Position numbers and translations under genes: made by a program
Part shown: one piece after another, positions 52,401 to 62,153 of the stretch
How positions within the stretch are numbered: position 1 is the stretch's first letter
How the letters are laid out: every line of letters begins with the position of its first letter
From: Nocardioides flavescens
GTDB lineage: Bacteria > Actinomycetota > Actinomycetes > Propionibacteriales > Nocardioidaceae
Direction: 5' to 3'
Assembly: GCF_009823805.1 (NCBI RefSeq)
Contig: NZ_WUEK01000003.1
Location: 341,952 to 405,951 of the forward strand
DNA length: 64,000 nt
Notes under the pieces: generated by a model
The model's input: only the letters and a program-made list of their open reading frames with translations
Databases searched by the model: none
Told to the model about the DNA's origin: nothing

Positions 52401-54320
52401 GGTGAGCCGGGCTACCGCCGCAGCATCGTCGCGCCCCGTCCCGGTGGCGGGCTGACCTCCGGCGCCGGCACGATCGACACCGTCTACGGCGACCTGTCGA
52501 CCGACTGGGAGCTGACCGCCGCCGGCATGAGCCTCGACGTGGTCGTGCCCGCGGGCACGACGTCCGAGGTGCGCATCCCCACCGAGCCCGGCGCGCAGGT
52601 GACCGAGTCCGGTCGGGCCCTGGACACCGCCCCCGGTGTCACGTCCAGCCGCTACGACGCGACGGCCGGCGTCACGGTCGTCGAGGTCGGGTCGGGTCAC
52701 TACGACTTCACCAGCACCGAGTCGCTCACGCTCCGCGGCGTCGCCGTCAAGGCCGACGGAGAGCGCCGGTCCATGGTCACCGTGACCGCGACCAACAACG
52801 GGACCACCGCGTTCAGCGGTCGTGTGCAGGCCACCGCGCCCGCCGGGTGGCCCGCGATCACCCCGTCGCGGGTGCTCGACCTCGCCCCGGGCGCCTCGGC
52901 CACCGTCACGCTCGCGGTCGCCATGCCGTACGACGCGGTGGCGGGCTCCTACGCCGTCCCGCTGAGCTTCGGCAGTGCGACCACCGCCGCCTCGGTCGTC
53001 CTCGCACCGCTCAAGGTGCCGCCGACGGGCGCTGTGCGCGACCACGTCGACTTCGGCGAGGCGACGTCCGAGCACGCGCACGCCGTCGCCGGCTCCCCCA
53101 GCAGCGGGACCAGCTCGGAGGCCGGGCTGACCCGTCGCTACGCCAACAACAACAACCCTGGGGCCTACTTCACGGCCACAGTCGCGGTCGAGCCCCGTCA
53201 GCCGTTCGTCCTGCTCGCCCGGGAGACCTGGAACACCCCGGGCACCAAGGACTACGACGTCTACGTCGACGACCGGCTGGTCCGCCACGTGCGGGTCGAC
53301 CGCGGGGAGAGCGGCCAGGGCGTCACGTCGTACCAGTTCCTCGTCGACGACGCGCAGGTGCTCGACAACGAGGGCACCGTGACGGTTCGCTACCAGTTCC
53401 CGGAGACGACGGCGCCGCGGCAGTACTACGACCCCTCGATCGCCGACCTGTGGGTGCTCGACGCTCCCGACACGGGGGCACCGGCGGTCGCGCTCGCGCC
53501 CGCCGACGGGACGCCCGCGCCGACGAACGGGTGGTACACCACCGCACCGCGCTGGGTGGCCACGGCCAGCGACGACCGCAAGGCGCCCGCCGTCGAGGTC
53601 CGCACCGACGGCGGCCCCTGGGCCGCCTACACCGGGCCCGTCCTGGTCGGCGACGGTGACCACCTGCTCGAGGCGCGGGCGACCGACGGGGCCGGCAACG
53701 TCTCCGAGATCGACAGCGTGCGGGTCCGCGTGGACACCGTGGCGCCGGTGGTCACCGCGACCCTCGCCGCCGACCGCACCCTGACGGTCACGGCGAGCGA
53801 CGCCAACCTCACCGGCACCGACTACCGCGTCGACGACGGGTCGTGGCAGCCCTACACCGCGCCGGTCGTCGTGCCGGCCTCGGCCCGCCTGGTGCGCTAC
53901 CGGGCCACCGACCGCGCCGGCCTCGTCACCGAGGGTGCGCTCGACGTGACGGTGCCGACCAGCCCGACCGTCCCGACCACCCCGACCGACCCGCAGACCG
54001 GCCAGGGAGCCGCGCAGGCGCCCTCCCAGGTGCTGGCGCACGTCGTACGCCGCGTGCAGCGCGTCGGGAAGGGCCCGCGGGCGGCGGTGCGGTTCACGGT
54101 CGCACCGGGCACGGCGGCGGGCGGCACGCTGGTCGTCACCGACGGGGGCCGCACCGTCGCCCGAGTGACGGTGGACGCCGACGGCGTCTACGTCTACCGG
54201 CTGCCGAAGCGGGCCGCGCGGGGCAAGCACCGGCTCGTCGCGACCTTCTCCGGCAACTCCGCCACCGCGCCGAGCACCTCGACGCGGGTGACGGTGAAGG
54301 TCGTGGGCTCCCGGCGCTGA
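49404..54320 (+). CDS. Secreted GH78 alpha-L-rhamnosidase, very large (1638 aa)
   Basis: A signal peptide (about residues 1-40, ending TSAHAA) precedes the GH78 Ig-like domain (FGWQLESARRGVTQQAYEVRVG), an inserted concanavalin-like sandwich (about 170-315, GTYLRAKDLNNALMWQL), the rhamnosidase N domain and the (alpha/alpha)6 barrel. E690 in PARDERLGWTGD is the likely acid and E959 in GATTIWERWNS the likely base. After the GH78 C domain there is a NEW3-like domain (about 1110-1200), a DUF-type beta domain with WNTPGTKDYDVYVDDRLV, two Ig-like repeats (VEVRTDGGPW and TDYRVDDGSW) and a basic tail. It differs from the first enzyme in accessory domains, suggesting another polymer context. Confidence 0.94.
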   Translation: MVVRTSGQARGAARRVVAGAVVASLAGTWCALLPTSAHAATPLVSSARATTGVEATGLTTNGRREPLGIGGADPTFGWQLESARRGVTQQAYEVRVGTSAGAADVWSSGKVTSPAQTDVVYDGPALTSATRYTWQVRVWDDQGTASEWSTPAHFETGLLTPADWGSAAWIGNPAASYADWTDYTADVTFHLNNGAFGTYLRAKDLNNALMWQLNVGDRSTSVPLLRPHAKVNGGYSLLGEVDLRPFGFTRAGLLAGSHTFSFKVTGTSIETRLDGVLVDTRNAPSVPSSGRVGIRTYGSESVDLSAVKVVAAGGSVLAQPDLSGANPFGGGTPGGGVVRFAGTIDALMNGPESNAPLLRTTFTTAPGKTIASARAYASAHGVYQLQLNGQKVGDQFLAPGYTEYDKRIQAQTYDITSQVVAGQNALGGALGDGWWAGKIGLAGKGGYGTELALVARVAIRYTDGTVQWVDTDPSSWRWAPGPLVANDLQIGETYDARLERRGWDRASFDDSGWRPTVARTSDTAKLAPQPDEPVRVTGTVPTRAVTTPQPGATVYDLGQNMVGVAAVTLSGKAGETVRIRHAEVLNPNGTLYTANLRAASATDYYTFAQDGTVTYQPTFTQHGFRYVEITGASTVPAAGDVVGVVLGSYLPVTGTMRTSDAMLNQLTSNVSWGARGNFLSIPTDTPARDERLGWTGDINVFGPTASYLFDTRAFLGKWMTDVRDEQKADGQIPAVVPSSQGAFNDSGPGWQDAVVAVPYALYRAYGDVGVVRDNWAAMTRFYDFAAGRIGDDNLGAYAETFFTTTDWLSLDNTSGRANDAKTTAIWADTVRMMAELAKAVDDPRAAEYAASYQQVKRDFVAAYVASDGTVAGGSQTGYALALGMGLIDDPALKTKVGEQYVATLAQAGYHLRTGFIGTPWLLPALSAIGREDLAYTLLLQKDYPSWGYEIAQGATTIWERWNSIQPDGSFGPVDMNSFNHYAYGAVADWMHQNIAGIAIGEPGYRRSIVAPRPGGGLTSGAGTIDTVYGDLSTDWELTAAGMSLDVVVPAGTTSEVRIPTEPGAQVTESGRALDTAPGVTSSRYDATAGVTVVEVGSGHYDFTSTESLTLRGVAVKADGERRSMVTVTATNNGTTAFSGRVQATAPAGWPAITPSRVLDLAPGASATVTLAVAMPYDAVAGSYAVPLSFGSATTAASVVLAPLKVPPTGAVRDHVDFGEATSEHAHAVAGSPSSGTSSEAGLTRRYANNNNPGAYFTATVAVEPRQPFVLLARETWNTPGTKDYDVYVDDRLVRHVRVDRGESGQGVTSYQFLVDDAQVLDNEGTVTVRYQFPETTAPRQYYDPSIADLWVLDAPDTGAPAVALAPADGTPAPTNGWYTTAPRWVATASDDRKAPAVEVRTDGGPWAAYTGPVLVGDGDHLLEARATDGAGNVSEIDSVRVRVDTVAPVVTATLAADRTLTVTASDANLTGTDYRVDDGSWQPYTAPVVVPASARLVRYRATDRAGLVTEGALDVTVPTSPTVPTTPTDPQTGQGAAQAPSQVLAHVVRRVQRVGKGPRAAVRFTVAPGTAAGGTLVVTDGGRTVARVTVDADGVYVYRLPKRAARGKHRLVATFSGNSATAPSTSTRVTVKVVGSRR

Positions 54321-54330
54321 GCTCGGACCC

Positions 54331-54370
54331 GGCCCCGGCGGGCAGGCGGCTCGACCGCCCCGCCGGGGCC
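54331..54370 (+). terminator. Terminator hairpin after the second rhamnosidase
   Basis: GGCCCCGGCGGG and CCCGCCGGGGCC form a perfect 12-bp stem (54331-54342 with 54359-54370), 10 bases after the stop. No T-tract follows. Confidence 0.55.
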
Positions 54371-54425
54371 GCGGTGCGCACGGCCGGAGCGCGACGTCAG
54401 GGTTGCGCTAGGAACGTCGGGAGGA

Positions 54426-54444
54426 CCGTCAAGGACCCGTCAAG
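54426..54444 (+). promoter_or_regulatory. Direct repeat, candidate KdpE-binding site
   Basis: CCGTCAAG occurs at 54426-54433 and again at 54437-54444, an 11-bp period as expected for tandem binding by an OmpR/PhoB-type response regulator. It is 40 bases upstream of kdpF. Confidence 0.6.
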
Positions 54445-54483
54445 ATCGCCGGTGGGGCCCGGATCGGGTCGTGGGATGGGCTC

Positions 54484-54594
54484 ATGACCGACCTGATCTA
54501 CGTCCTCGTGACGCTGGCGGCGTTCGTGGGTCTCGCCCTGCTCGTGGGCGCCCTCGAACGCAGCGACCAGCGCGCGCAGCAGTCCGACCGGTGA
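54484..54594 (+). CDS. kdpF: Small membrane protein KdpF-like
   Basis: The ATG at 54484 opens a 36-codon frame whose product is one hydrophobic helix ([22 protein letters not shown]) with a polar tail. Its stop overlaps the GTG of kdpA (GTGA). Position, size and topology fit KdpF, the small stabilising subunit of the K+-transporting P-type ATPase. It is slightly longer than the 29-residue E. coli protein. Confidence 0.85.
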   Translation: MTDLIYVLVTLAAFVGLALLVGALERSDQRAQQSDR

Positions 54595-56255
54595 GCGAGG
54601 TCCTGCCGGCGCTCGGGCAGATCGCCTGCCTCGTCGTCCTCCTCGTCCTCCTCGTCCCGCCGCTCGGGCGGTTCCTGGCGCACGTCTACACCTCCGAGAA
54701 GCACCTCGCCGTCGAGCGGGTGACCTACCGCGTGCTGCGCGTCGACCCCGACGCCGACCAGCACTGGCGCACCTACGCCCTCTCGGTGCTCGGTTTCAGC
54801 CTGGTGGGGGTGCTGTTCCTCTACGCCTTCGGCCGCCTGCAGCAGCTGCTGCCGCTGAGCCTCGGCTTCCCTGCGCTGCCCGCGGACGGCGCGTGGAACA
54901 CCGCCGTCAGTTTCGTGACCAACACGAACTGGCAGTGGTACTCCGGCGAGGCCGCGCTGGGCCACCTGATGCAGATGGCCGGCCCGACGGTGCAGAACTT
55001 CGTCTCCGCCGGCGTCGGCATGGCCGTCGCCGCGGCGTTCGCCCGGGCGCTGTCGCGCACCGAGCAGGGCGGGCGGATCGGCAACTTCTTCGCCGACCTC
55101 GTGCGCACCGTCGTGCGCGTGCTGCTGCCGATCTCTCTGGTCTCCGCCTGCGTCCTGATCGTGTTCGGCGCGGTGCAGAACTTCGCCGGCAGCCGCACCA
55201 TGACCACGCTCACCGGCGGCACCCAGACCCTCACCGGCGGCCCGGTGGCCAGCCAGGAGTCGATCAAGGAGCTCGGCACCAACGGCGGCGGCTTCTACAA
55301 CGTCAACTCCGCCCACCCGTTCGAGAACCCGACGGCCTTCACGAACCTGTTCGAGATCTTCCTGATCCTGCTGATCCCCTTCGCGATGGCCTGGGCCTTC
55401 GGCCTGATCGTCAAGGACCGCCGCCAGGGCATCGCGGTCGGCGGCGTCATGGCGCTGCTGCTCGGCCTGTCGATCGGTCTCGTGACCTGGGCCGAGATGG
55501 CCGGCGTCGGCACCGCCCCGCAGCTGGCGGGCGGCGCGATGGAGGGCAAGGAGGTCCGCTTCGGCGAGGCCGCCTCGGCGCTCTTCGCCGCCGCCACCAC
55601 CGGCACCTCGACCGGAGCCGTCAACGCGATGCACGACTCGATGACCGCCCCCGGCGGCGGCGTCGTGCTCGTCAACATGATGCTGGGCGAGATCGCCCCC
55701 GGCGGCGTGGGCTCGGGCCTCTACGGCATGCTCATGATCGCCGTCGTCACGGTGTTCCTCTCCGGCCTCATGGTCGGGCGGACGCCGGAGTACCTCGGCA
55801 AGAAGATCGGCCAGCGCGAGATCGTCCTCGTCGCGCTCTACATCCTCACCACGCCGCTGCTCCTGCTCGTCGGCATCGCGGTCGCCGTGTCCTTCGACGC
55901 CGGCCCCGCGGGTGTCCTCAACTCCGGACCGCACGGCTTCTCGGAGATGCTGTACGCCGTCACGTCGGCCTCCAACAACAACGGCTCGGCGTTCGGCGGA
56001 CTGACGTCCGGCACGCCGTTCTGGAACACGCTGCTGGGGCTCGAGATGCTCTTCGGCCGGTTCCTGCCGATGGTGCTCGTGCTGGCCCTGGCCGGCCGGT
56101 TCGCCTCGGCCAAGCGGCTGCCCGCCAACGCCGGCACGCTCCCGACGCACGGCCCGCTCTTCGTCACCCTCCTCACCGGCGTCGCCCTCGTGGTCGTCGG
56201 TCTCACCTTCGTCCCGGTGCTGATGCTCGGGCCCGTCGTGGAGTCGCTCTCGTGA
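54591..56255 (+). CDS. kdpA: K+-transporting ATPase subunit A
   Basis: The GTG at 54591 overlaps the kdpF stop and gives 554 residues with about ten membrane helices. K+-filter-type segments are present: [53 protein letters not shown] and [14 protein letters not shown], corresponding to the four P-loop regions of the channel-like subunit. KdpA selects and passes K+ while KdpB hydrolyses ATP. It overlaps kdpB by 4 bases. Confidence 0.97.
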   Translation: MSEVLPALGQIACLVVLLVLLVPPLGRFLAHVYTSEKHLAVERVTYRVLRVDPDADQHWRTYALSVLGFSLVGVLFLYAFGRLQQLLPLSLGFPALPADGAWNTAVSFVTNTNWQWYSGEAALGHLMQMAGPTVQNFVSAGVGMAVAAAFARALSRTEQGGRIGNFFADLVRTVVRVLLPISLVSACVLIVFGAVQNFAGSRTMTTLTGGTQTLTGGPVASQESIKELGTNGGGFYNVNSAHPFENPTAFTNLFEIFLILLIPFAMAWAFGLIVKDRRQGIAVGGVMALLLGLSIGLVTWAEMAGVGTAPQLAGGAMEGKEVRFGEAASALFAAATTGTSTGAVNAMHDSMTAPGGGVVLVNMMLGEIAPGGVGSGLYGMLMIAVVTVFLSGLMVGRTPEYLGKKIGQREIVLVALYILTTPLLLLVGIAVAVSFDAGPAGVLNSGPHGFSEMLYAVTSASNNNGSAFGGLTSGTPFWNTLLGLEMLFGRFLPMVLVLALAGRFASAKRLPANAGTLPTHGPLFVTLLTGVALVVVGLTFVPVLMLGPVVESLS

Positions 56256-58291
56256 ACCAGTCCACCGTCACCGAACCCGAGCCGAGCGCTCCTGCGAAGG
56301 AGTCGTCCGGCGTCCTCACCACCGCCCAGCTCGTCGAGGCCCTGCCCGGAGCGCTGCGCAAGCTCGACCCGCGCCAGCTGATCGCCACCCCGGTGATGCT
56401 CGTCGTCGAGGCCGGCGCCATGCTCACCACCGTCCTGTCGGTCCTCGACCCCAGCACGCTGGGCTGGATGGTGACCGTCTGGCTCTGGCTGACCGTCGTC
56501 TTCGGTGCCCTCGCCGAGTCGGTCGCCGAGGGCCGCGGCAAGGCGCAGGCCGCGAGCCTGCGCGCCCTGCAGACCGAGACCACCGCCCACCGCCGGCTGC
56601 CCGGTGGCGGCGTCGAGGAGGTCGCCTCGACCTCCCTGCACACCGGCGACGTCGTCGTCGTCGCGGCGGGGGAGCGCATCCCCGGCGACGGCGAGGTCAT
56701 CGAGGGCGTCGCCTCCGTCGACGAGTCGGCGGTGACCGGCGAGTCGGCCCCGGTGATCCGCGAGTCGGGCGGCGACCGCTCGGCCGTCACCGGCGGCACC
56801 GTGGTGCTGTCCGACCAGATCGCCGTACGCATCACCAGCGAGCCCGGTCAGTCGTTCGTGGACCGGATGATCTCGCTGGTCGAGGGATCGGCCCGGCAGA
56901 AGACGCCCAACGAGATCGCGCTCAACGTGCTCCTCGGCGCGCTCACGGTGATCTTCGTGGTCGTCTGCGTGACGCTCTACCCAGTGGCGCGGTACGCCGA
57001 CGCGGATCAGTCGGTGCTCGTCCTCGTCGCTCTGCTGGTCTGCCTCATCCCGACGACGATCGGCGCCCTGCTGAGCGCCATCGGCATCGCCGGCATGGAC
57101 CGGCTCGTGCGCCGCAACGTGCTCGCGATGTCGGGCCGTGCGGTCGAGGCGGCCGGCGACATCGACGTCCTGCTGCTCGACAAGACCGGCACCATCACGC
57201 TCGGCAACCGCCACGCGACCGAGCTGCTCGCGCTCGACGGCGTGTCCGACGAGGAGCTCGCCGAGGCCGCCCTGCTGTCGTCGCTGGCCGACGAGACGCC
57301 CGAGGGGCGCTCCGTCGTCGAGCTGGTCGGCGGTCGCCGACCGGTGCCGGCCGGCGCCACCCTCGTGGAGTTCAGCGCCACCACCCGGATGAGCGGCATC
57401 GACCTCGACGGCCGCGAGGTCCGCAAGGGCGCCGCCTCCGCGGTCGCCGCGTGGGCCGAGCAGCGCGACGCCCAGCTCGACGAGCTGGTCGAGCGGGTCA
57501 GCTCCTCGGGCGGCACCCCGCTCGTCGTGGCGGAGGCTGCGGGGGGACGGCGCCGGCTGCTCGGCGTCATCCACCTCAAGGACGTCGTGAAGCCGGGCAT
57601 GCGCGAGCGGTTCGACGAGCTGCGCTCGATGGGCATCCGCACCGTGATGATCACCGGCGACAACGCGACGACCGCACACGCGATCGCCGCCGAGGCCGGC
57701 GTCGACGACGTGCTCGCCGAGGCGACGCCGGAGGACAAGCTCGGGCTGATCCGCCAGGAGCAGCAGGGGGGACGGCTCGTCGCGATGTGCGGCGACGGCA
57801 CCAACGACGCCCCCGCGCTCGCGCAGGCCGACGTCGGCGTCGCCATGAACACCGGCACGGTGGCGGCCAAGGAGGCGGGCAACATGGTCGACCTCGACTC
57901 CGACCCGACCAAGCTCATCGACGTCGTCGAGATCGGCAAGCAGCTGCTCATCACCCGCGGCGCGCTCACGACGTTCTCGGTCGCCAACGACGTCGCGAAG
58001 TACTTCGCGATCCTGCCGGCGATGTTCGTGGTCGCCTTCCCGCAGCTCGACGTCCTCAACGTCATGCAGCTGAGCTCCCCGGGCTCGGCGATCGTCAGCG
58101 CGGTCGTCTTCAACGCGCTGATCATCGTGCTGCTGATCCCGCTGGCCCTGCGCGGCGTGAAGTACACGCCGTCCTCCGCGAGCGCCCTGCTGCGCCGCAA
58201 CCTGCTGATCTACGGCATCGGCGGACTGATCGCGCCGTTCATCGGCATCAAGCTGATCGACCTCGTCGTCTCACTGCTCCCGGGCCTGTGA
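56252..58291 (+). CDS. kdpB: K+-transporting ATPase subunit B
   Basis: A 679-residue P-type ATPase starting with GTG at 56252. The phosphorylated Asp is D310 in [18 protein letters not shown] ([15 protein letters not shown]) forms the actuator loop; [10 protein letters not shown] lies in the nucleotide domain; [10 protein letters not shown] and the hinge [23 protein letters not shown] are intact. It hydrolyses ATP to drive K+ uptake through KdpA. About 31 bases separate its stop from kdpC. Confidence 0.98.
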   Translation: MNQSTVTEPEPSAPAKESSGVLTTAQLVEALPGALRKLDPRQLIATPVMLVVEAGAMLTTVLSVLDPSTLGWMVTVWLWLTVVFGALAESVAEGRGKAQAASLRALQTETTAHRRLPGGGVEEVASTSLHTGDVVVVAAGERIPGDGEVIEGVASVDESAVTGESAPVIRESGGDRSAVTGGTVVLSDQIAVRITSEPGQSFVDRMISLVEGSARQKTPNEIALNVLLGALTVIFVVVCVTLYPVARYADADQSVLVLVALLVCLIPTTIGALLSAIGIAGMDRLVRRNVLAMSGRAVEAAGDIDVLLLDKTGTITLGNRHATELLALDGVSDEELAEAALLSSLADETPEGRSVVELVGGRRPVPAGATLVEFSATTRMSGIDLDGREVRKGAASAVAAWAEQRDAQLDELVERVSSSGGTPLVVAEAAGGRRRLLGVIHLKDVVKPGMRERFDELRSMGIRTVMITGDNATTAHAIAAEAGVDDVLAEATPEDKLGLIRQEQQGGRLVAMCGDGTNDAPALAQADVGVAMNTGTVAAKEAGNMVDLDSDPTKLIDVVEIGKQLLITRGALTTFSVANDVAKYFAILPAMFVVAFPQLDVLNVMQLSSPGSAIVSAVVFNALIIVLLIPLALRGVKYTPSSASALLRRNLLIYGIGGLIAPFIGIKLIDLVVSLLPGL

Positions 58292-58322
58292 GATCACGAG
58301 TCGAGAGAGAAGGACTGCACCC

Positions 58323-58940
58323 GTGAACACCGTCTTCGACCTCTGGCGCCAGAGCCTCGCCGGCCTGCGCCTGCTGATCGCCGCCACCCTCGTGCTCGGC
58401 CTCGCCTACCCGCTGGTGGTCTTCGGCTTCGGCCGGGTCGCGGCCCCGTGGCAGGCCGACGGCTCGCTCGTCACCGCCTCGGGCGCGCACACCACCGACG
58501 TCTCCGACGCCGTCGGCTCGCAGCTGCTCGGCCAGGTGGTCGACGACCCCGACCTGTTCCAGGACCGGCCGTCGGCCGCCGGCGACGGCTACGACACGCT
58601 GTCGACGTACGGCTCCAACTACGGTCCCGAGGAGCCCGCGCTCGTCCAGCAGATCGAGGAGCGCAAGGCCGAAGTGGCCGAGCGCGAGGGCGTCTCGCCC
58701 GCTCAGGTGCCGCCGGACGCCGTCACCGCGTCGGGCTCGGGGCTCGACCCCGACATCTCGGTCGCGTACGCCGAGCTGCAGGCCCCGCGCGTCGCGAAGG
58801 CCCAGGGCCTCAGCGAGCAGGCCGTGCGCGCGATGATCGAGGACAACACCGACGGGCGCACCCTCGGCACCCTGGGGGAGCCCCACGTCAACGTGCTGCT
58901 GCTGAACGCCGCGGTGCTGCGAGCCGCGCAGGAGGGATGA
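58323..58940 (+). CDS. kdpC: K+-transporting ATPase subunit C
   Basis: A 205-residue protein with one N-terminal membrane helix (LRLLIAATLVLGLAYPLVVFGFG) and the family segments SQLLGQVVDDPDLFQDRPSA, SGSGLDPDISVAYAELQAPRVAKAQGLSE and LGEPHVNVLLLNAAVL. KdpC assists ATP binding and complex assembly. The GTG/ATG context shows an RBS (GAGAAGGA) upstream, and the end overlaps kdpD as ATGA. Confidence 0.97.
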   Translation: MNTVFDLWRQSLAGLRLLIAATLVLGLAYPLVVFGFGRVAAPWQADGSLVTASGAHTTDVSDAVGSQLLGQVVDDPDLFQDRPSAAGDGYDTLSTYGSNYGPEEPALVQQIEERKAEVAEREGVSPAQVPPDAVTASGSGLDPDISVAYAELQAPRVAKAQGLSEQAVRAMIEDNTDGRTLGTLGEPHVNVLLLNAAVLRAAQEG

Positions 58941-61453
58941 TCAAGAGGGATGAGGTCGTGAACGAGCGCCGGGGCCGGTTGACGGTCTACCTCGGAGCGG
59001 CGCCCGGCGTCGGCAAGACCTACGCGATGCTCGGCGAGGCCCGGCGCCGGATCGACCGCGGCACCGACGTCGTCGTCGGCGTCGTCGAGACCCATGGCCG
59101 CCAGTTCACCTCCGAGCAGCTGGAGGGGCTCGAGGTGGTCCCGCGGCGCGAGGTCGCCTACCGCGGCACGACCTTCACCGAGATGGACACCGAGGCGATC
59201 GTCGCCCGGCACCCCGCCGTCGTGCTGGTCGACGAGCTCGCGCACACCAACGTGCCGGGCAGTCGCCACGAGAAGCGCGCGGCCGACGTCGAGGAGCTGC
59301 GCGCCGCCGGCATCGACGTCATCACCACGGTCAACATCCAGCACCTCGAGTCGCTCAACGACGAGGTCGAGCGGATCACCGGGGTGAAGCAGCGCGAGAC
59401 GGTGCCGGACGAGGTCGTGCGCGCCGCCGACCAGATCCAGCTCGTCGACATGGCCCCCGACGCGCTGCGACGGCGGATGGCGCACGGCAACATCTACAAG
59501 CCCGAGCACATCGACGCCTCCCTGACGTCGTACTTCCGCGTCGGCAACCTCACCGCGCTGCGCGAGCTCGCGCTGCTGTGGCTCGCCGACCGGGTCGACG
59601 ACCAGCTCGACGACTACCGGCGGGCCCACCGGATCCAGGAGACCTGGCCCGCCAAGGAGCGGATCGTCGTCGCCGTCACCGGCGGGCCCGAGTCCGAGAC
59701 CCTGCTGCGCCGCGGGGCCCGGCTCGCCCAGCGCGCCGCGGGCGCCGAGCTGCTCGCCGTCCACGTCCTCGCCTCCGACGGGCTGGCGAGCCCCGACGAG
59801 CGCCGCGTCGACCAGGCACAGAAGCTCGTCGCCGCGCTCGGCGGCACCTTCCACACGGTGACCGGCGAGGACGTCTCCGAGGCAGTGGTCGACTTCGCGC
59901 GGGGTGTCAACGCCACGATGATGATCGTCGGCGTCTCGCGCCACGGGCGGCTCCGTCGGCTCTTCATGGGCACCACCGGCGACCAGATCGCGAGCCTCGC
60001 CGGGGCGATCGACGTCCACCTCGTCACCCACGACCAGGCCACCGGCCGGCTCCTGTCGCGCCCCGCGCTCTCACCGCTCTCGCGCCGTCGTCAGCTCGTC
60101 GGCTGGGTGCTGGCCTTCGTGCTGCCGTTCGCGCTCGGCGGGCTGCTGCACGCCTTCGAGGACACCGACACGCTCTCGTTGGCCTCGCTCGCGCTGCTCG
60201 CCTCGAGCGTGTTCGTCGCGCTCATCGGCGGGCTCTTCCCGGCGCTGACCGCGGCCGTGGTGGGCTTCCTGACCCTCAACTACTGGTTTACCCAGCCCTA
60301 CAGCTCGTTCCGGATCGGCGAGCCGCGCATCCTGCTCGTGCTGGTCGTGTACGTCGCGGTCGCGGCGGCCGTGGCGAGCCTGGTCGACCGCGCCTCGCGC
60401 CGGGCGACGGAGGCGGTCACCGCCCGCACCGAGGCGACCACGATCGCGGGGCTGGCGCGGTCGGTGCTCACCGGCCAGGACACCGCCGACGCCATCGTCG
60501 AGCGGGTGCGCGAGACGTTCGGCCAGGAGGCCGTCTCGCTGCTCACCCGCTCCGCTGCGGGCTGGGAGGTCACGGCGGCCTCGGGCGAGCACTGCGCCAG
60601 CCACCCCGACGAGGGCGACACCCGGGTCCGCGTCGACGACGACCACGTGCTGGCGCTGTGCGGTGCCCCGCTGCGCGCGACCGACCAGCGGGTCCTCGAC
60701 GCCTTCGCCCTCCAGACCAGCCTGGTGCTGGAGTACCGCCGCCTGCGCGAGCGCGAGCTCCACGCCGCGACCCTCGAGAAGGCCGACGCCACCTCGACCG
60801 CGCTGCTGCGCGCGGTCTCCCACGACCTGCGCACCCCGCTCGCGGTGATGCGCACCGCCGTCGACGGCCTGCTCGTCGACGGGGTCTCCGCCGACGACCG
60901 CGCCGAGCTCGTGCGCACCGTCGACGCCTCGGCCGACCAGCTCGAGCGCCTCATCGACGACCTCCTCGACCTCTCCCGGCTGCAGACCGGCCTCATCCGT
61001 CCCCACCTCGCGCCGCGCTCGCTCGACGAGGTCCTGCCCCTCGCGGTCGCCGGCCACGACCGCGACCGCGTGGTGCTGGACGTGCCCGAGTCGACGCCGT
61101 TCGTCCTCACCGACCCGGGGCTGCTCGGCCGGGTCGTCGCCAATCTCGTCGACAACGCCGTCAAGCACTCGCGGGGCGTGCCGGTGCGGGTGCTGGCGCA
61201 CGCCCTGCCCGACACGGTCGACGTGATCGTCGTTGACCAGGGACCGGGGGTGCCGGAGGTCCAGCGCGAGCGGATGTTCGAGCCGTTCCAGCGCCTCGGC
61301 GACACCACGACCGGCGGCCTCGGGCTGGGGCTGGCCGTCGCCCGCGGCATCACCGAGGCGCTGGGCGGCACGATCTCCGCCGAGGACACGCCCGGCGGCG
61401 GGCTCACGATGGTGCTGTCGCTGCCGCGGGCGGCCGAGGCGGTCGAGGCGTGA
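58937..61453 (+). CDS. kdpD: Sensor histidine kinase KdpD
   Basis: The ATG at 58937 gives 838 residues. In order there are the KdpD domain with a Walker A loop (YLGAAPGVGKTYAMLGEA), VDELAHTNVPGSRHEKR, a Usp domain (about 245-370), four membrane helices (about 385-490), a GAF-like segment, the HisKA box with H629 in AVSHDLRTPLAVM, and the HATPase (NLVDNAVKHS, DQGPGVP, GGLGLGLAVARG). It senses K+ limitation or turgor and phosphorylates KdpE. It is co-translated with kdpC and kdpE. Confidence 0.97.
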   Translation: MIKRDEVVNERRGRLTVYLGAAPGVGKTYAMLGEARRRIDRGTDVVVGVVETHGRQFTSEQLEGLEVVPRREVAYRGTTFTEMDTEAIVARHPAVVLVDELAHTNVPGSRHEKRAADVEELRAAGIDVITTVNIQHLESLNDEVERITGVKQRETVPDEVVRAADQIQLVDMAPDALRRRMAHGNIYKPEHIDASLTSYFRVGNLTALRELALLWLADRVDDQLDDYRRAHRIQETWPAKERIVVAVTGGPESETLLRRGARLAQRAAGAELLAVHVLASDGLASPDERRVDQAQKLVAALGGTFHTVTGEDVSEAVVDFARGVNATMMIVGVSRHGRLRRLFMGTTGDQIASLAGAIDVHLVTHDQATGRLLSRPALSPLSRRRQLVGWVLAFVLPFALGGLLHAFEDTDTLSLASLALLASSVFVALIGGLFPALTAAVVGFLTLNYWFTQPYSSFRIGEPRILLVLVVYVAVAAAVASLVDRASRRATEAVTARTEATTIAGLARSVLTGQDTADAIVERVRETFGQEAVSLLTRSAAGWEVTAASGEHCASHPDEGDTRVRVDDDHVLALCGAPLRATDQRVLDAFALQTSLVLEYRRLRERELHAATLEKADATSTALLRAVSHDLRTPLAVMRTAVDGLLVDGVSADDRAELVRTVDASADQLERLIDDLLDLSRLQTGLIRPHLAPRSLDEVLPLAVAGHDRDRVVLDVPESTPFVLTDPGLLGRVVANLVDNAVKHSRGVPVRVLAHALPDTVDVIVVDQGPGVPEVQRERMFEPFQRLGDTTTGGLGLGLAVARGITEALGGTISAEDTPGGGLTMVLSLPRAAEAVEA

Positions 61454-62148
61454 GCGACGAGCTCACCGCCCGGGTGCTCGTGGTCGACGACGAGCCGACC
61501 CTGCTCCGCGCCCTCTCGATCAACCTGCGGGCCCACGGCTGGGACGTCGTCACCGCCCAGGACGGGCGCTCCGCGCTGCGTGCGGCGGCCGACGAGCGCC
61601 CCGACGTGGTCGTCCTCGACCTGGGTCTGCCCGACATGGACGGCACCGAGGTGATCGTCGGGCTGCGGGGCTGGTCGTCGGTGCCGATCGTGGTGCTCTC
61701 GGCCCGTCAGCACGGCGAGGACAAGGTCGAGGCGCTCGACCTCGGGGCCGACGACTACGTCACCAAGCCGTTCGCGATGAACGAGCTGGTGGCCCGGCTG
61801 CGGGCCGCGGTGCGCCGCAGCACGACGGCCGACTCCGGCCTGCCCGTCGTCGAGGTCGGCGACCTCAGCATCGACCTGGCCCGCAAGCGGGTCGCGAAGG
61901 CGGGTGCCGACGTACGCCTCACGCCCACGGAGTGGGCCTTCCTCGAGGTGCTCGCGCGCAACCTCGACCGTCTCGTCACACGCGAGCAGGTGCTGCGCGA
62001 GGTGTGGGGTCCCGGTCACCACGAGGAGTTCCACTACCTTCGCGTCTACGCGGCACAGCTGCGCCGCAAGCTCGAGGACGACCCCGCTCGGCCTCGCCAC
62101 CTGCTGACCACCAGCGGCGTGGGCTACACGCTCCAGTCGACCACCTGA
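61450..62148 (+). CDS. kdpE: Response regulator KdpE
   Basis: A 232-residue OmpR-family regulator starting at GTG 61450 inside the kdpD stop. The receiver has the acidic pair VVDDEP, the phospho-acceptor D57 in VVVLDLGLPDMDG, the Thr/Ser region VLSARQH and the Lys in YVTKPFAMNE. The winged-HTH C-terminus (LTPTEWAFLEVLARNLDRLVTREQVLREVWG, FHYLRVYAAQLRRKLE) is complete. It would bind the 11-bp direct repeat upstream of kdpF. Confidence 0.97.
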   Translation: MSDELTARVLVVDDEPTLLRALSINLRAHGWDVVTAQDGRSALRAAADERPDVVVLDLGLPDMDGTEVIVGLRGWSSVPIVVLSARQHGEDKVEALDLGADDYVTKPFAMNELVARLRAAVRRSTTADSGLPVVEVGDLSIDLARKRVAKAGADVRLTPTEWAFLEVLARNLDRLVTREQVLREVWGPGHHEEFHYLRVYAAQLRRKLEDDPARPRHLLTTSGVGYTLQSTT

Positions 62149-62153
62149 GGACG

